Assembly (NCBI RefSeq): GCF_034190915.1
Contig: NW_026947485.1
Coordinates: forward strand, 52,840,337-52,904,336
Reading direction: 5' to 3'
Source of the DNA: Cavia porcellus
Lineage: Eukaryota > Chordata > Mammalia > Rodentia > Caviidae
DNA: 64,000 nucleotides
Numbering within the stretch: the first letter of the stretch is position 1; each line of letters opens with the position of its first letter. Below, one piece after another: positions 1 to 15,691 of the stretch. The position numbers and the translations under genes are program-made. The notes below the pieces were generated by a model, which was given only the letters and a program-made list of their open reading frames with translations, was not told where the DNA came from and made no database searches.

Positions 1-1820
1 TGATGACCAGATTAGCCGTGGGCTGATTTATATTTGTGTCTTACTTGTGCATTTAAAAAAAAAAGAAAAGAGGAAGGGAAATGAGAGAAAGAGAATGTGA
101 GAGAAAGTGAAAAACTAGTTTTAGAAGAAAAATGAGTTCTCATGTACAACATATTTTCTGTTGCTCACTGTTAGCTTGCACCCAGCCCACCAAGGATCTG
201 CCTATTGTTAGAAGTTGAGCTTCCTATCTTAATGAGATGTGAGATGATTTTCTGCCAATGAACTGTAACAAAAGTAAAACAGAATAAAAACATACATAGG
301 AAGAGCCTAAAAAAACAGGAGACAAATGCTTACATGTCAGCAACTGTACTGCTGAGAATAAATATGATTGTTTGGCTTATTCTGTTTTTTAAATTTATAA
401 TGTATTGCTTTAAAAAGTAGTTCATTTGATTATTTTTTCACTTCCAAGACAAAATATAATTGCACTAATTCTACAGACCACAAGTTTAAAGAAGATAGAC
501 TAAGTTCCCTTCGATTTTATTCTTGATAATTACAGGGAAGTGAAATTATTAAAGGTGAAATTATTGAAGATCATCACGCATTTACAGTATTTCAGAGTAA
601 AACCAATGACTAATGCTTATTTACATCATTACAATTAAAGGACAGATACACACAGGAATAACCTGCATTTGGTTGAGTAGGGTCTCATAGCATAGAAAAT
701 TTCAAATTTTCCTCCCAATGAATGGTGTAGCCTTCTACCAGGGAAGCAGCCTTCACAGGAGACATATCTACCATTTATGCTCTATAGTTTTCTCCAAATG
801 GAGTATTCCCATGGATCTGATTCATTTATTTTAAATACATCTCCTAAATATGGTGGTAGAAGAAAAGAGACCTTATAATCAAGCAAAAGCAAAATTAAAC
901 TCTGGGGCCTCGGGAAATTTTCTATCAGACTCGTCACAGTTAAATATGGACATCACCAACCAATTACAGGTTTATGTGGCAAGACCAGGACAAGTCACTG
1001 GTACAGCGTGGAATCTATAACTAAAAGGAACTTGGTTTTGCCAGAGGGTGCCAAGGGAAGGGAGGGGAAGCAAAGTTTCCTTGGCCCTTCTGGGAGCTTT
1101 ACAGCATAACTCCATTTCAAGTGTAGCTGCCTACAAAACAGATTGCTTAGGAAATAGCAAACAATACAACATGTCTTTTATTTCTCCAGCAGTTGGAAGG
1201 AGTATTGGAACTTATTCCAGTGATATCAGAGCCTAAAACATAACAATGAAATAATATTTTTCTGACTTTATGTGTTTCAAATTCATTTTGCATGATTTGT
1301 TTTCCTAGTATTCTTCAAACAAATATGGTTCTCTACATAAATATGTGCAAAAATTTCCTTTGTTCCAACTATCCACTGCCTATATTGACTGCGTCACCAG
1401 CACCGCCCACACTCTGTACTACTTAAAGAAAAGTAGAATCTTCTTTACCTAGTTTACTTGTACTGTACTGAGATAGTGAGTTCTCAATAACATGCTCATT
1501 ATATGTAAAAATATTCATTCTTAGGATAAATCCTAATAGCCCACTGGACTTTAGTCATATAAATAGTGACAGAGATGTGTGTGTTTCCAAATCTTGCTAG
1601 GAAAAATAAAACAAGATTTCTTGTTAGTGAAGTATTTCAAATCTTTATGTTCTTATTCAGCTAGTTCTAAGGCTCTCTAAATTGGTACTAACAGGTTTGG
1701 TAAATAGTATCAGGTGCTGCTAATTATTGTCTATCTCAAAATTCATTCTTCTTTTCATCTGTGAAAAAAAATTCCAATTTTCTTCAGTGTGACACAGTGC
1801 ATCACTAAACATAATAGACT
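1..1820. other. Intron sequence without recognised features
   Basis: AT-rich unique-looking DNA. A purine-rich low-complexity run (A, GA and GAAA units) lies at about 52-115. The rest shows no repeat family, coding exon or RNA gene that I recognise. Confidence 0.5.
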
Positions 1821-1849
1821 TACAGACCTCTTAAAATGGTGGGATTTGA

Positions 1850-2135
1850 TATGGCGTGGTTCAGGACATTGAGAAGTCTGTGAGGGGCTTCAGGAAAGCG
1901 GGTTAGTAAAAGGGGACAGATTCAGCTGGCCCGCACATACTTGGCCTTTATATTCCTTTCTTCCTGGAATGCAGATGTGATGTCTGGCAAAGGGACAAGC
2001 ACTCTGTGATCATGAGGAAAAAACTACCTGGAGGGAGACAAAGAAGCTAAAAGGAATCTTAGTCCTCTGTGTTAGCCATGAGCAACTGATTTTTCTGCTT
2101 TGGAATATCTGCCTATGAGGTTCACAGTTGATGAG
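1850..2135 (+). mobile_element. MLT1-like MaLR LTR fragment
   Basis: The order of phrases matches the 3' half of ancient ERVL-MaLR (MLT1) LTRs: CTTTCTTCCTGGAATGCAGA, then TGTGATGTCTGG, then GATCATGAGGAAAAA, then AAGAAGCTAAAAGGAATCTT. It is heavily diverged and both ends are unclear. It is an old non-autonomous LTR remnant with no coding capacity. Confidence 0.55.
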
Positions 2136-4195
2136 CCAAATGAATCCATAGTTTATAAAACTTTAGTGAAAGTAGACAAAATTCACATGGCAAAAGCAAC
2201 TGGCATAATTAACACATAAAAGTATATACTAGTAAGTCAAATAGGAAAAATAAATAGATTCCTGACATTCAAGAAATCCTCTCATTTTATTATTAATTCC
2301 ATAGATTTTCACATCATGTTAGTAAGCAGAATTCTTAGTTACCATATCGTACTAGTATTAGTGAGGTTGGGATGCAGTAACTTATCTTTTTCAAAAGAAA
2401 CACTGAATATGAGTTAAAGGACTAATTTTGAAGAAAAATTCTTACATTCATAAAATTCATGAGTTGAAAGAATCAGAGAAGATAACACCGAGAAAAAGAT
2501 AAAAGGAGAATTAATTGTTACTATTAAACAAGTGTATTACATGTTATTCAGGCAGGAAAAGGAATCATAGGAGGTGTTATAAACCGCTAACTAGAAAAAA
2601 GATGGTATAGATTACAAATATGTGAATGGGTGTACTAGAAATGTGGATAATGTGACCTAAATCATGTTATCTAATGATATTTATGGTTACTTCAAGTGTC
2701 TACCAAAAAGCCGATAAATGTCATATTTTTACTTGTTTTTTGGGGGGTTGCATGGAAGTGCTATCCTGGGATTTTTATGACACTTAAATTTGAAAGCCAA
2801 TGGTCTAAATGTCCTCTAAGACTATGTGAAGGAGGGATGATAGTTTTTATTAAAGAAAATGAATTCTCTTGGACAAAGACAGATGGCAACTATGCTTTTG
2901 AGAAGCTAAATTCTTAATTATATTTTATGGATTAATATGTTTGAAATGTATTACATGCTTGCTCTATGGGAAGAAGCTGGAATGTAGGGACTACTTTTTC
3001 TTTTATGTTCTTTTTTTATCTTTTTGGTGGGATACTTTGAGAATTCACTATCGTATTTCTATGAGACAACAGATTTTGCTCATGTAAGCACATCATAATA
3101 CTCAATGTGTTCCTTGGTTTGTCACTTGGAGAATGTGCAGTAGCACTAGAGGGAGATACCAAGTTAGCAGTTTTCACAGCAATGTGTTAGCACTGTAAGT
3201 GTAAGAATTTATACACTCTGCAAAGGATTTTTATGTGTTTTTGTGTTATCAAAATGCTCAACTTGTAGGCAATACAGGTTCAATATATATAGATACAAAA
3301 CAATAAAATCACACCAAATGATGAAAACATTTTTTCAAAAGATAAAAATATACCCAAATACTTAACAAGAACCAGAAGTGATTCAAACCTTTAAGTATAA
3401 AATAATCTAGACAGAAAATTTCAATTCAAGAAATGAAGTCCTCAATTCAGGTTCCATGGACCCCTCTTAATCACCAAGGATGGTCAGTTATTAAAATGGA
3501 GCGTATATTCATCTTCTGCACTTCTGTGACATCTCCTCCTACCAAACCCTGCCTTTTCCTATACCCTAAAGAGTGTGTCAAGCCACATTTATTCTGAGGG
3601 GCATGCTAGACAAGTTTTACTCTAAAGGGACATGTAGGTAATTGATACAAGTGGAGATTTAAAATTAAGAAGGAGGAAAATTAGCTTTTAAATTCTTCAA
3701 TGCCATATCAAAAAAAAAAAAAGGTAGGAGGAACTTGGCCATCCACATAGAAATTATTTTTCATAGATGTTAGATTGAGATAAGCTTTACCAGCCCCTCC
3801 ACTGGATGCTGACAATTCATCTGATTATTTGCACATAATCCTTAAGTACCTAGACAACACACTTGTGTAATTCAAGCTATCAAATCATCAAGTACGCGTA
3901 GATGCTGACCTGGTCTTTAGAACCTTGACCTTTTACACACATGCCCTAATTCTCCCCCGTGCCTGGATTTTCTGTCTCTGATGCAGTTCTGCTGTTATTG
4001 TCCTGTTCTCACTGATGTAAAAAAATCTGTGGTCCATGTCAAAGTGTTTTTCCTTATTTTAAAAAAATGAGTTGAAATATGTGGAAATTTTATTGAAACT
4101 TGTAAAACTGTTAACTTTTATTATACTTTACACAAGGCAATGGCATTTTGAATCAGAATGAGGGCAGTGCTTAAGAGAGTCTACACAAACCTCTT
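2136..4195. other. Intron sequence without recognised features
   Basis: AT-rich unique DNA. A poly-A run lies at about 3710-3721. Slightly more GC-rich unique patches occur at about 3440-3610 and 3890-4020, but nothing identifies them as exon, promoter or repeat. Confidence 0.45.
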
Positions 4196-4204
4196 CATAT
4201 TTTT

Positions 4205-4290
4205 GAAATGGGATTTTTTTTCATTTTGTGGGTTCATGAGGATCCCAGAATACACACCTTGTGAATGTCAAGGGTCTACTGTAATTAGTT
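4205..4290 (+). mobile_element. Possible Tigger-type DNA transposon end
   Basis: The stretch ending TGTCAAGGGTCTACTGTA resembles the diverged terminal inverted repeat of pogo/Tigger elements, which typically end in a GGGCCGACTGTA-like sequence. Only one end is visible, so this is a weak call. Confidence 0.3.
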
Positions 4291-6335
4291 CTCGTGAGTG
4301 GGTTCTTCCTCACCTAATCAGAGAATATAATTTTTATCTTAAAAAATTCACTGTACTATGGAAATTTATTAGCATTTATTAAGTGGTATTGGGAAAAGTA
4401 ACCTAGTATCCAACCATAATTTAACTTAAAATCATGTTAGATTTTCATAATGAGCTTATATCATTTTCATATTAAGGTGGTGTGACTAAAATATTTTTGA
4501 AAGAAAAATGCATTGCACATTTGATCCTTTCAAATACTGCACTTCCAAATTCAGCATTACTAAAATAATTATAATCAGCATAACCTAAGATTTACATAAA
4601 ACAATCGACCATTTATTCTAACCATCCTAAGCAATGATGGTTTGGATATTCATTCCAATGGCTTTTCTGAAAAAAAAATATGAACAAAAAAAGATTTAGA
4701 GAATGGTTATTGCCAATCTGAAAATGACTTTCAAAAAGGTTTCTAAGTGACAGTAGTAAGATGTTCTAGTACTAAATGAAGTTTTTCAGGGTTCTAGGTT
4801 CTTCTTCCTACGTTACTGAGAGGGACAAGAGTATGGTTGCTTTCATACTAAAAGCATGATTTAAGATATAAAGAAACTACTCAAGGGGCAAGGCAAATAA
4901 GAATTAAATATTGGATACTGGCTTGTAAGAAGCACATAGTCCCTTTTCTTGTTTACTTTTTAGTAAAATATTATGTTAGGATTTCACTTAGGTTCAAGAC
5001 ACTTAAATAGTTATAGGTATTTAAAATTTCGTTTTCTCCATGTAGGACTTAATAGACAAAGTTATTGTTAAATGGATGAAGTTAGTTCATGACAGAAGAG
5101 AACAGACAGGTAAAAGAAAAAATTGCACAGCAGGTAAGGTGAAAGTAGTAGAAAATTATTTAAAAATCAAGTAGAAATGCTGAATACAAGTTGGTACATA
5201 GATAAGAATAGACTCCACAGAGAAAACACAAAGAGTCTTAAATGGAAGTGAAATGGGAAATAATTTTACTTTTTGTCTTTAATCATATACTGAGACTGTT
5301 CTTCACTTTGTCATTCAATTTAGCTTACACATCACCTCCAAACATCTTAAGATAAAATTCACAGCCTAAGTCCTAAATCCTACAGAGAGCTCCCATAACA
5401 ATATTAATGCTCTCTTTCTTTCTTGCTTTCATGCTAGTTAATGTAGAGAAGACAAGGGAATATGTACTTAAAATCCTAATGGATTACAGAAAGAAACAAG
5501 TAATCTGGGTAGCAAAGAAAAGAGACAATTTGACCTCTGAGGAAGCAATTTCCTTCTGTGTTTAATTTAGAAGAACTCAGTAATATACATACATATCATA
5601 TATTTCACTACGGAGCAATATGAGAAGCAAAAGTACACTTAATTATCTACTTTTTACCTAATATTCATGTTAAAGTATGTTTTTCTCATTCACTAGTTTG
5701 TCAGTGTTAGTATTGAGATCCTTATGCTTAATTCTCTATTTTCTACTTGACATTCATGTAAAATTATGATTTTTTTCATTTATCTCGACAATATTATTAC
5801 TGTAGCTCCTAATGGTTAATGTGAGGCAGTAAAAGATGATAAGGTGAATGATGGAAATTAAAAATTCATCAATGTTCTAATTCAGTTAAATGAGGTAATG
5901 GGTGACAGTTTTCATCTGCGTGGACATTGCTTGATATGGCGAATAGGGAGAGAAGATCCTCCCTTTCCTTGGACTTCTTTAACAAAACAGTTTTTTACTT
6001 GATTGTTCCATTCTCTTTCTTTGCTCTTGTTACTTTTTGTAATTGCTTTAAGAGTTCCTTTATGCAAATTATCATTCTCAGCAATTTCCAATACTCTCAT
6101 CGATTTATCTGTTACTTTTAGATTTTCCCTCAAATATTAATCAGTAATTCTGATCTTTCTGTCAAGTTCTCCTATGTTTCTAAAAGCTGGGTCATTCCAA
6201 TTTCTAAAAGCTGTGTTTCTTGTCATTACCTCAAATGCACCATGTCTAACACTCTACTTATTACCATGCTTACACGAAAAGTTGGGTAAGGATGTTCCTT
6301 AGTCCAAATTCAATAAAAATCTCCTCCCTGAAAAC
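4291..6335. other. Intron sequence without recognised features
   Basis: AT-rich unique DNA. A weak L2-like flavour is present around 5290-5400 (short pyrimidine-rich clauses), too diverged to call. No exon-like splice pair was identified. Confidence 0.45.
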
Positions 6336-6339
6336 ATTC

Positions 6340-6990
6340 TTCATTACTTAAAAAATCCCGGCCATGCTTGGACTTGGGGGACCCACCAAGAAATCAACCA
6401 GTCAGCCTTTCTGGTAAACCACACAAGGCATGGGGATTCCAGGGAGAGAAAAATCAGCGCCTCCTATAAGCCTATCTACACATGTGTTGCAAATCAAACA
6501 CTGTCTGTGTCCGTCCCCTCCCCAAACAATCCTGTGGTTTGGAGGACAGGCTGAGTTGACAGCAACTAAGGTACATGAAGCAACTAAATGATTGTACTGT
6601 CTGGTTGATTTTGCAGGCCTGGGGCCAGCGGTCTCAGCATCTCTTGGGAGGAAGACAGTATGCAATGGAGCAAATATGGGGGATTTCCTGCTATCTTGTC
6701 TTTGAAACTCAACATTGTTCTTACTGTTTTGATTTGTTCTGATTGTTTTGCTTTATTAAATATTCTGTATTGCTCTGTTTTGTTTTTGGTTTGATTTTGC
6801 TATACCTGATGGAGTGGGCAATTATTGTGAAGATAACAAGATATACTATAGTAGCCATAGTTGTTTTCCTGTTATTTTGCTTTGAAGTTCTGTACCAATC
6901 TTGCTGCAATGTTTTAACTGACCTTGTTCTGTCTTGTTTTGTTGGATTTACTGTCTTTAAAATTAAAAAAAAAAACACCATTTTTGCCAT
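6340..6990 (-). mobile_element. Probable diverged endogenous retroviral LTR
   Basis: Positions 6350-6660 stand out as GC- and CpG-richer than the flanks and, read on the minus strand, have LTR-like content: a C-rich segment ending in GGTGGGTCCCCCAAGTCC and a TATA-like GGCTTATAGGAGG. The adjoining 6720-6990 is, on the minus strand, an unusual A/C-rich stretch with repeated AAACAA and AACAGAA words, like the U3 part of some LTRs. No target duplication or TG...CA termini could be fixed and the family is not recognised. The reading frames of about 90 codons here are by-products of this biased composition. Confidence 0.4.
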
Positions 6991-7439
6991 ATTACTTCCC
7001 ATTTAAAAGCATATAATGGTCTCTAGTATTGAAATCATAAGAGTACAGAAATATTAATGACATTTCAGGATCTGCTCAAGTGAAGATGTGGATTTTTAGT
7101 AAAAATCATTGAAAAAAATTGCCTTCACTTTAGCTATCTACTTGACTCATTTTCTTTAAACCCCATCATTCCTTTACTATACACTCAACTTAGATAACTT
7201 CTCTAAAAATGTTCCCAGATTATATTAGCTTAAATTGATAAGATAAGGCACTTATTGTACTTTCTGCTTTTCTCATTTCTACGTTACATCCACTCTGGGC
7301 TAAAATATATTACTTCAATACATCTGAACTACATCAGAAGTCCCTGAGTTATTACATACCATCGTCACTCAATCCACGCTGAATTACTTCAAGATATTCT
7401 CTCCTTAAATGTTCTCTAATTCTCATACAGCACAATCTC

Positions 7440-7540
7440 CTCCTTAACTATGGATTCAACAAATATGCATTGAGGTTGAGCTCAGTTATTCACTACATAC
7501 TGTGCTAGGCACTAGAGGTCTAGAAAGAGAAATAAATATT
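7440..7540. mobile_element. Ancient L2-like fragment
   Basis: GATTCAACAAATATGCATTG followed by ACTACATACTGTGCTAGGCA matches the widely dispersed L2-derived motif (ATTCAACAAATATTTATTGA followed by CTATGTGCCAGGCACT). The upstream 7140-7440 may be further diverged L2. Old, non-coding. Confidence 0.5.
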
Positions 7541-7835
7541 AAAATTTGTTTAAGTGTCTTGATCTCAGCAGCCTATAGCAAGGGAAACACTGGAATAGTC
7601 TAAAACTCACTGTAGTTCCTTCTGCCTTGGGCATATGTCGTCTCACTGCAAGAACTATGAAATGTTAGGTCTGAGAAACAAGAACCATACTGTAGAATAT
7701 GTATTATGAACTTGAAATACATACCAATTTCTTGGAATCTATCATAAAGACAATAATTTATTACCTCATTATCCAAGGCTGTACTGTGGAAACATTACAT
7801 ATTATTTTATTTAGGTATTTGTTTATTTATTTATT

Positions 7836-7935
7836 TTTACCTCTACAACAATCTCACAAAGTAGGTACCTTTATTCCTACTTTAAAGATTAGGAAACAAG
7901 TTGCAAAAGATCAAGGTATGCGACTTGCAGTGCTA
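7836..7935 (-). mobile_element. MIR SINE fragment
   Basis: CTCTACAACAATCTCACAAA, GTAGGTACCTTTATTCCTAC and TTTAAAGATTAGGAAACAAG follow in the order of the reverse complement of the MIR core (TCACAACAACCC, GAGGTAGGTACT, TTTACAGATGAGGAAACTG). The 129-codon frame that runs across this piece is not a gene. Confidence 0.6.
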
Positions 7936-9280
7936 CTTACTAAGAGACAAGCAGACTTGAGACTGGAAAACTATGAGCTACCTCCTACATGCTGTGAACA
8001 GAGCATGAGGGAGGTTTGCCTCATAAAGTGCTGCATGGTGACAGGTGGGTTGCTTAGGCCGCTCCTCTGCAGAGTGAGCCTTGAATAGCTGCTCATGGAG
8101 CCAACCCCAAAGCAATTAGAATATTTCATTCTGTAACATTCACGTATATTTAGCAATTTAATGCTACCTCTTATAAATGCTCTTCATTGGCACAGGAAAA
8201 CTAGTATGACATGAAACCTGGTCTGTCCTTAGAGACTAAGTGAAAGTTCTTTAATTTAAAAAATAATGTATCAGTCTTTACTGCTAATGTGTTGATGAGA
8301 GAAAATTTAACAGCAAATAAATTAATTTAAAAATTCTTAGTTTTCTACATTATAATAGATTTGTTCTACTTAAACCTATATCAAAAATTTCCTGATAATG
8401 ATGTTTTAATTGTTTAGAAAGTTAATATGCTTTAGCTTCTCTAATTCTAATCCACTAGAAATTAATGTTTAAAATATTTAATTTCACTGTTTGCTAATAT
8501 GAAAATGGAATTTTATCATGGTCAGTAATGTCTGATCCTGGAACATAAAGACATTATTATTTTCTCATAGAATATTTTTAGTTAATTTTAAAATTACAAA
8601 ATTTTACACCTTACTCTTGATTTTTAATATGGATTCAAAAATCATAGATTCATTGATTAGCACAGCATTTCTTTGTTTGATGATGCTAATTTTAATATTT
8701 CAGAAATGTACATTGTGTCGCACCACCATAAACTTAAATATACAGCACAAATGTACAGATGCAAGAATAAAATTATTACTTATGTAGTCATGCAAAATCG
8801 TATTTTCACATATATGTACAATTTAGTTTTTTGAGTTTAGAATAATTTTTGTTTGTGCTTTTTAATGGAAAACACATTTAAAACCCATAATTCTTAATTT
8901 ATAAACTAATAACCAACCAGATAGAAACAATCTTTAAAATCTAGATGCTTGTCATTTCAAAACAAAAAACAAAAATGTTTAACTATAAAAATTTAGCTGT
9001 AGTCCATCATTTAGCCCCATGTCTGTGTTTTGAAGATGTGAAATGATGTTCTCATACTTATATGATGATTTGGTAGCAGAGTCAAAATAAAACTCCCAAA
9101 TTCACTTCACTTTTGCTTTTCACTATTCTATTCTTGAATTTCTTAAACAGAACTATAAAATTTGTATCATTTTTATTACCTATCAAGAAGGAAAATTTTA
9201 TTTAGCTATTAGCTACTAGCAAAGGAAGTGAGTACAATGCTATATACTAATATGCATCTAAGACAGCAAAGCAATGGCAT
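7936..9280. other. Intron sequence, mostly unassigned
   Basis: AT-rich unique DNA with no recognised repeat. A somewhat GC-richer patch lies at 7970-8110. The right end borders the candidate alternative exon. Confidence 0.45.
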
Positions 9281-9284
9281 TTAC

Positions 9285-9342
9285 CTTAAATTTACGGCTC
9301 TGCTCTGCACAGCTGTTGAAGAACCACAAGTCTGTCTCATGG
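9285..9342 (-). other. Candidate alternative (stop-introducing) FOXP2 exon
   Basis: On the minus strand a pyrimidine-rich stretch ending ACATTTACAG is followed by a 58-nt segment starting CCATGAGACAGA and ending GTAAATTTAAG, then a strong donor GTAAAT. The spacing, acceptor and donor all look like a genuine small exon, in the correct orientation and 3.3 kb downstream of the coding exon. Joined in phase 0 after residue 86 it reads CCA TGA, so inclusion would stop translation at once; 58 is also not a multiple of three. It contains its own ATG opening a short frame that runs across the donor. Mammalian FOXP2 is known to have alternative exons in the interval after this coding exon, including transcripts that start translation further downstream; whether this is one of them is inference. 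A chance splice-site pair remains possible. Confidence 0.5.
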
Positions 9343-9344
9343 CT

Positions 9345-12705
<3,361 letters not shown>

Positions 12706-12720
12706 CTAGAAATAAAAAGG
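12706..12720 (-). promoter_or_regulatory. 3' splice acceptor of the FOXP2 exon
   Basis: On the minus strand CCTTTTTATTTCTAG directly precedes the first codon GCT. It has a good pyrimidine run and a canonical AG. Confidence 0.9.
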
Positions 12721-13770
12721 GATAATATTTGAATATTTTGTGGAAATTTAAATTATCAGTTATCTCAGTTAATATTTACAAGGACCTTAATTTCTCTTTT
12801 TATTTGTTATTCCCTTTTCTTTTAATCACAGAAAAATTTACAAAAATACATTTATACAACTTTATTCAAAATCATAGATATATGTAATCCTGCAGGAAAG
12901 AAATTTAATTTGTTTAATGTGTGTAAAGAAGAAAAAATCATAAACTGCACCAATAATCTCTTTCCCACAAGGAACTTATCTTTGCAGTGTTCAACTGAAA
13001 TTCCCACTCCCTTTCAAATTATCATTCAATTTGCATTTTCATATTACAATTTTGAAGCAAAAGCAGTAGACTTCAAGTGTTACCGGAAGCTGTAATTAAA
13101 TTTGACAAATCAACATCAGATTATCTTGAAAGTGAATTAATAAGGATTTTCACTAAAGATTAAAAACATTTTTTGTACTTACAATTCAAGGGGAAACCTC
13201 TCCTTTGACAAAATAAAGTGCAGTTTTAATGCCAAATAAAATTGAGTGGTTTTCATTTGCATTCTTAGCAAAATCAGAGAACAAAGAAATTACCACTCAA
13301 CCAATCAGGTTTGTTTCTATGTGTGACAGAATACCAATCAAAATAGAAGAAGTTTTCATTTATTTTTATGTTTCCTTTCCAACTTGGGAAAATAAAACTT
13401 AATATAATAAACTAATACAAGCATTTCACTTAGGAGGAGGGACAGTTTGGTAAATATGTTATATGAAGTTACCTTATAACAACTAGTGCCATAACACAAA
13501 ATGCACTGTCAATTGTTTTAGAGGTTGCAATATAAACTAATATTTAAGAAAAACTTTGAAGCTTCTATTTAAAATTATATTTTGTCTTAACAACTGATTC
13601 TATGAACATGGGCGATGAAGTCTTTCAACACATAAAACTCAAATACCTTATTTTGTTACTCATTATTTTAGAATACAAGATAAATTTTTCCATACTTGGA
13701 AAAATCTTGTTAGGTCAATATTCTTCTATAATAATTAAGATTCTCAGCTGACAAAAAGTCCAGTTTCTAT
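12721..13770. other. Intron flank upstream of the FOXP2 exon
   Basis: No interspersed repeats are evident in the kilobase 5' of the exon, which would be consistent with selective constraint around a regulated exon. No defined element can be named. Confidence 0.4.
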
Positions 13771-13779
13771 TTGAATCAA

Positions 13780-14160
13780 TGATCTGGTTTTTAGGAGAGT
13801 TTCTAGTATCCATGACAACAGTTGCTTTGACAAGATGTGCATATGGCATTACACTGCCAGCTGGTGTGAACAATGTTTGAACTACTGCATTGAGATGCTG
13901 AGCAAACAGAAAAAGTTGCCACGTCTTAACCCTCGGGGAAAGCAGTCATCCCCTGATCAATTATGAAAAGACAGAGAGGGCTGCTACAGTCTGGCTCCAA
14001 GCAAGTTTTCTGAGAAGGCAGGCAGACATAGAAACCAAAGTAAACAAACTGAATGCACTGCGCCATTCCCTAACAACATTGATTTGTCTTCCCATAGCAG
14101 GATCTGGCAGTTTGTAAAGTACACTTTTTCCATTTGGAGACACACTCACTCACAACCATT
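13780..14160. promoter_or_regulatory. Candidate conserved regulatory block near the FOXP2 exon
   Basis: A repeat-free, GC-richer island in AT-rich surroundings, about 1.1 kb upstream of the coding exon. It contains an E-box within GCCAGCTGGTG (about 13857), a CpG-bearing segment, and AAGTAAACAAA at about 14039-14049, which fits the forkhead core GTAAACA. Regulatory function is inference from composition and motifs only. Confidence 0.3.
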
Positions 14161-14552
14161 TACCTTTTGTTTTTTAAACCTCTCAAGTAATTACAAGTTA
14201 AACTATTTCTGAAGGTGGCACATGCCAGTGAACTCAGGCAATTTATAACCAAGTTCAATTTGGAGGAAAACAGAAAGCATAAATTTGGTAGTTATTTTAT
14301 TGTCATAAAACATGCTGAAAATTTCACTTAACATCCTAAGTGATTAATGCTTTCCTTAACTGCAACTTTTAAAATAATGGTGATATTTTTCAAATGGAAA
14401 TTACTAGGGAGTAACCTATGCTGTGTCAATATAAAACAAAAAATCAGCAAATTGTTTTCCCTGTAGATGCCAAAATCCATGTGGTTATTTTTTTAAACTT
14501 GCTTTCTCCTTTTGAGTTCATAGTTTATTTTGCATATATAAATATATTACCT

Positions 14553-14559
<7 letters not shown>

Positions 14560-14592
<33 letters not shown>
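14560..14592. repeat. (TA)n microsatellite
   Basis: About 16 uninterrupted TA units, followed by degenerate TA/TATC sequence up to 14661 including (TATC)4 near 14647. Confidence 0.95.
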
Positions 14593-14595
<3 letters not shown>

Positions 14596-14699
14596 TGTAT
14601 GTCTACATATGAATATCTACATATGTAAATCTATATATGCAAATGTCTATCTATCTATCTGGTTTTATTCTTACTGTACACTGTAGTCATATATTTTGG

Positions 14700-14885
14700 G
14701 AAAGCATTTTAAAGGACACATTTGAAATCTTAGAAATCATTTAATCTGACCTCATTTAAACAAGCGGGAAAAATGAGGACTAACAATCAGTTGCTTTGTT
14801 CAAGGTCACAAAGTAATTTATGAGTTCTTTGTTCAAGGTCTCCCGGGTTCCAGGCCTGAGTGCATTCCAGTGCACCATACTTTCT
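14700..14885 (-). mobile_element. MIR-type ancient SINE fragment
   Basis: AAAATGAGGACTAACAATCA, TTCAAGGTCACAAAGTAATT and TCCCGGGTTCCAGGCCTGAG follow in the order of the reverse complement of MIR-type elements (ATGAGGAAACTGAG, CAAGGTCACACAGCTAG, GGGATTCGAACCCAGG). A short duplication of TTTGTTCAAGGTC (14795 and 14828) interrupts it. Confidence 0.55.
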
Positions 14886-14889
14886 CTAC

Positions 14890-15690
14890 TCCATGTAAAG
14901 AATCTTTAGAGATCATAATGAGCAAATGTCCAGAAGAGGGTAACATGTGACACCATAATAAATTATTTCTTTACCTGTAAAGAGAACATACCCATTTTAC
15001 AGGATTTAAAAGGAAGATAACATAATTTTTGTATAAATTGAGTTTGTAAGTAAATTTAACAACTGCCACTATAAATATGTATATGTTTCTTCTATGATTT
15101 AATGTCCACATCATCTTTATCCCGACTTTCATTACATATTCTACCAATACATAAGATTCCCTTTAGCTCTTCTAAATCTTGCTCTTCTGATAAATTATCA
15201 CTAACAGAATTTTAAAAATTCTGGATCTGTAATCCCTTAGAAGTTGTTTATACTAGCTTTCTTGTTTTGCAGACAAGTAATGAATACTAAAATAACTTGA
15301 TTAAAATGACAAAGCAAAAGCAAAAAAAAAAAAAAATTGAAAGTTCAGGTTTCTGTCTGCCTCTATTAGGACTGTGTTCCTTTCCTTTTACCCTAATGTC
15401 ATATCCTTTCACCTCAAGTAATCCAGGGCTGACTGCTTTAGAAATACACTGGAATATATACTTACAAAAAAACCCCCACAAAATACCGAAACATACACCT
15501 ACAGTATATAAAAAGTACTACTAATAATGGAACATCTCAAGATATCTGGTTGAAGCCTGTTTCTACTTTCCAAGTATTTAAGTTTTTACATGTTATTATA
15601 TTACATATAATAATAATATAATTATTATTATATTTGTTTTAGTGGAATAATACATTGGTTTTATTGATGTCATACATACACAAATATACT
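14890..15690. other. Intron sequence without recognised features
   Basis: AT-rich DNA with a poly-A run at about 15321-15335 and a near-palindromic AT hairpin at about 15605-15632 (ATAATAATAATAT against ATTATTATTAT). Confidence 0.45.
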
Positions 15691-15691
15691 A

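Noticed and set aside
7699..8088. 129-codon plus-strand open frame
   Set aside because: It crosses a reverse MIR fragment, has no recognisable domain and is antisense to FOXP2 in intron; such lengths are expected by chance in 64 kb.
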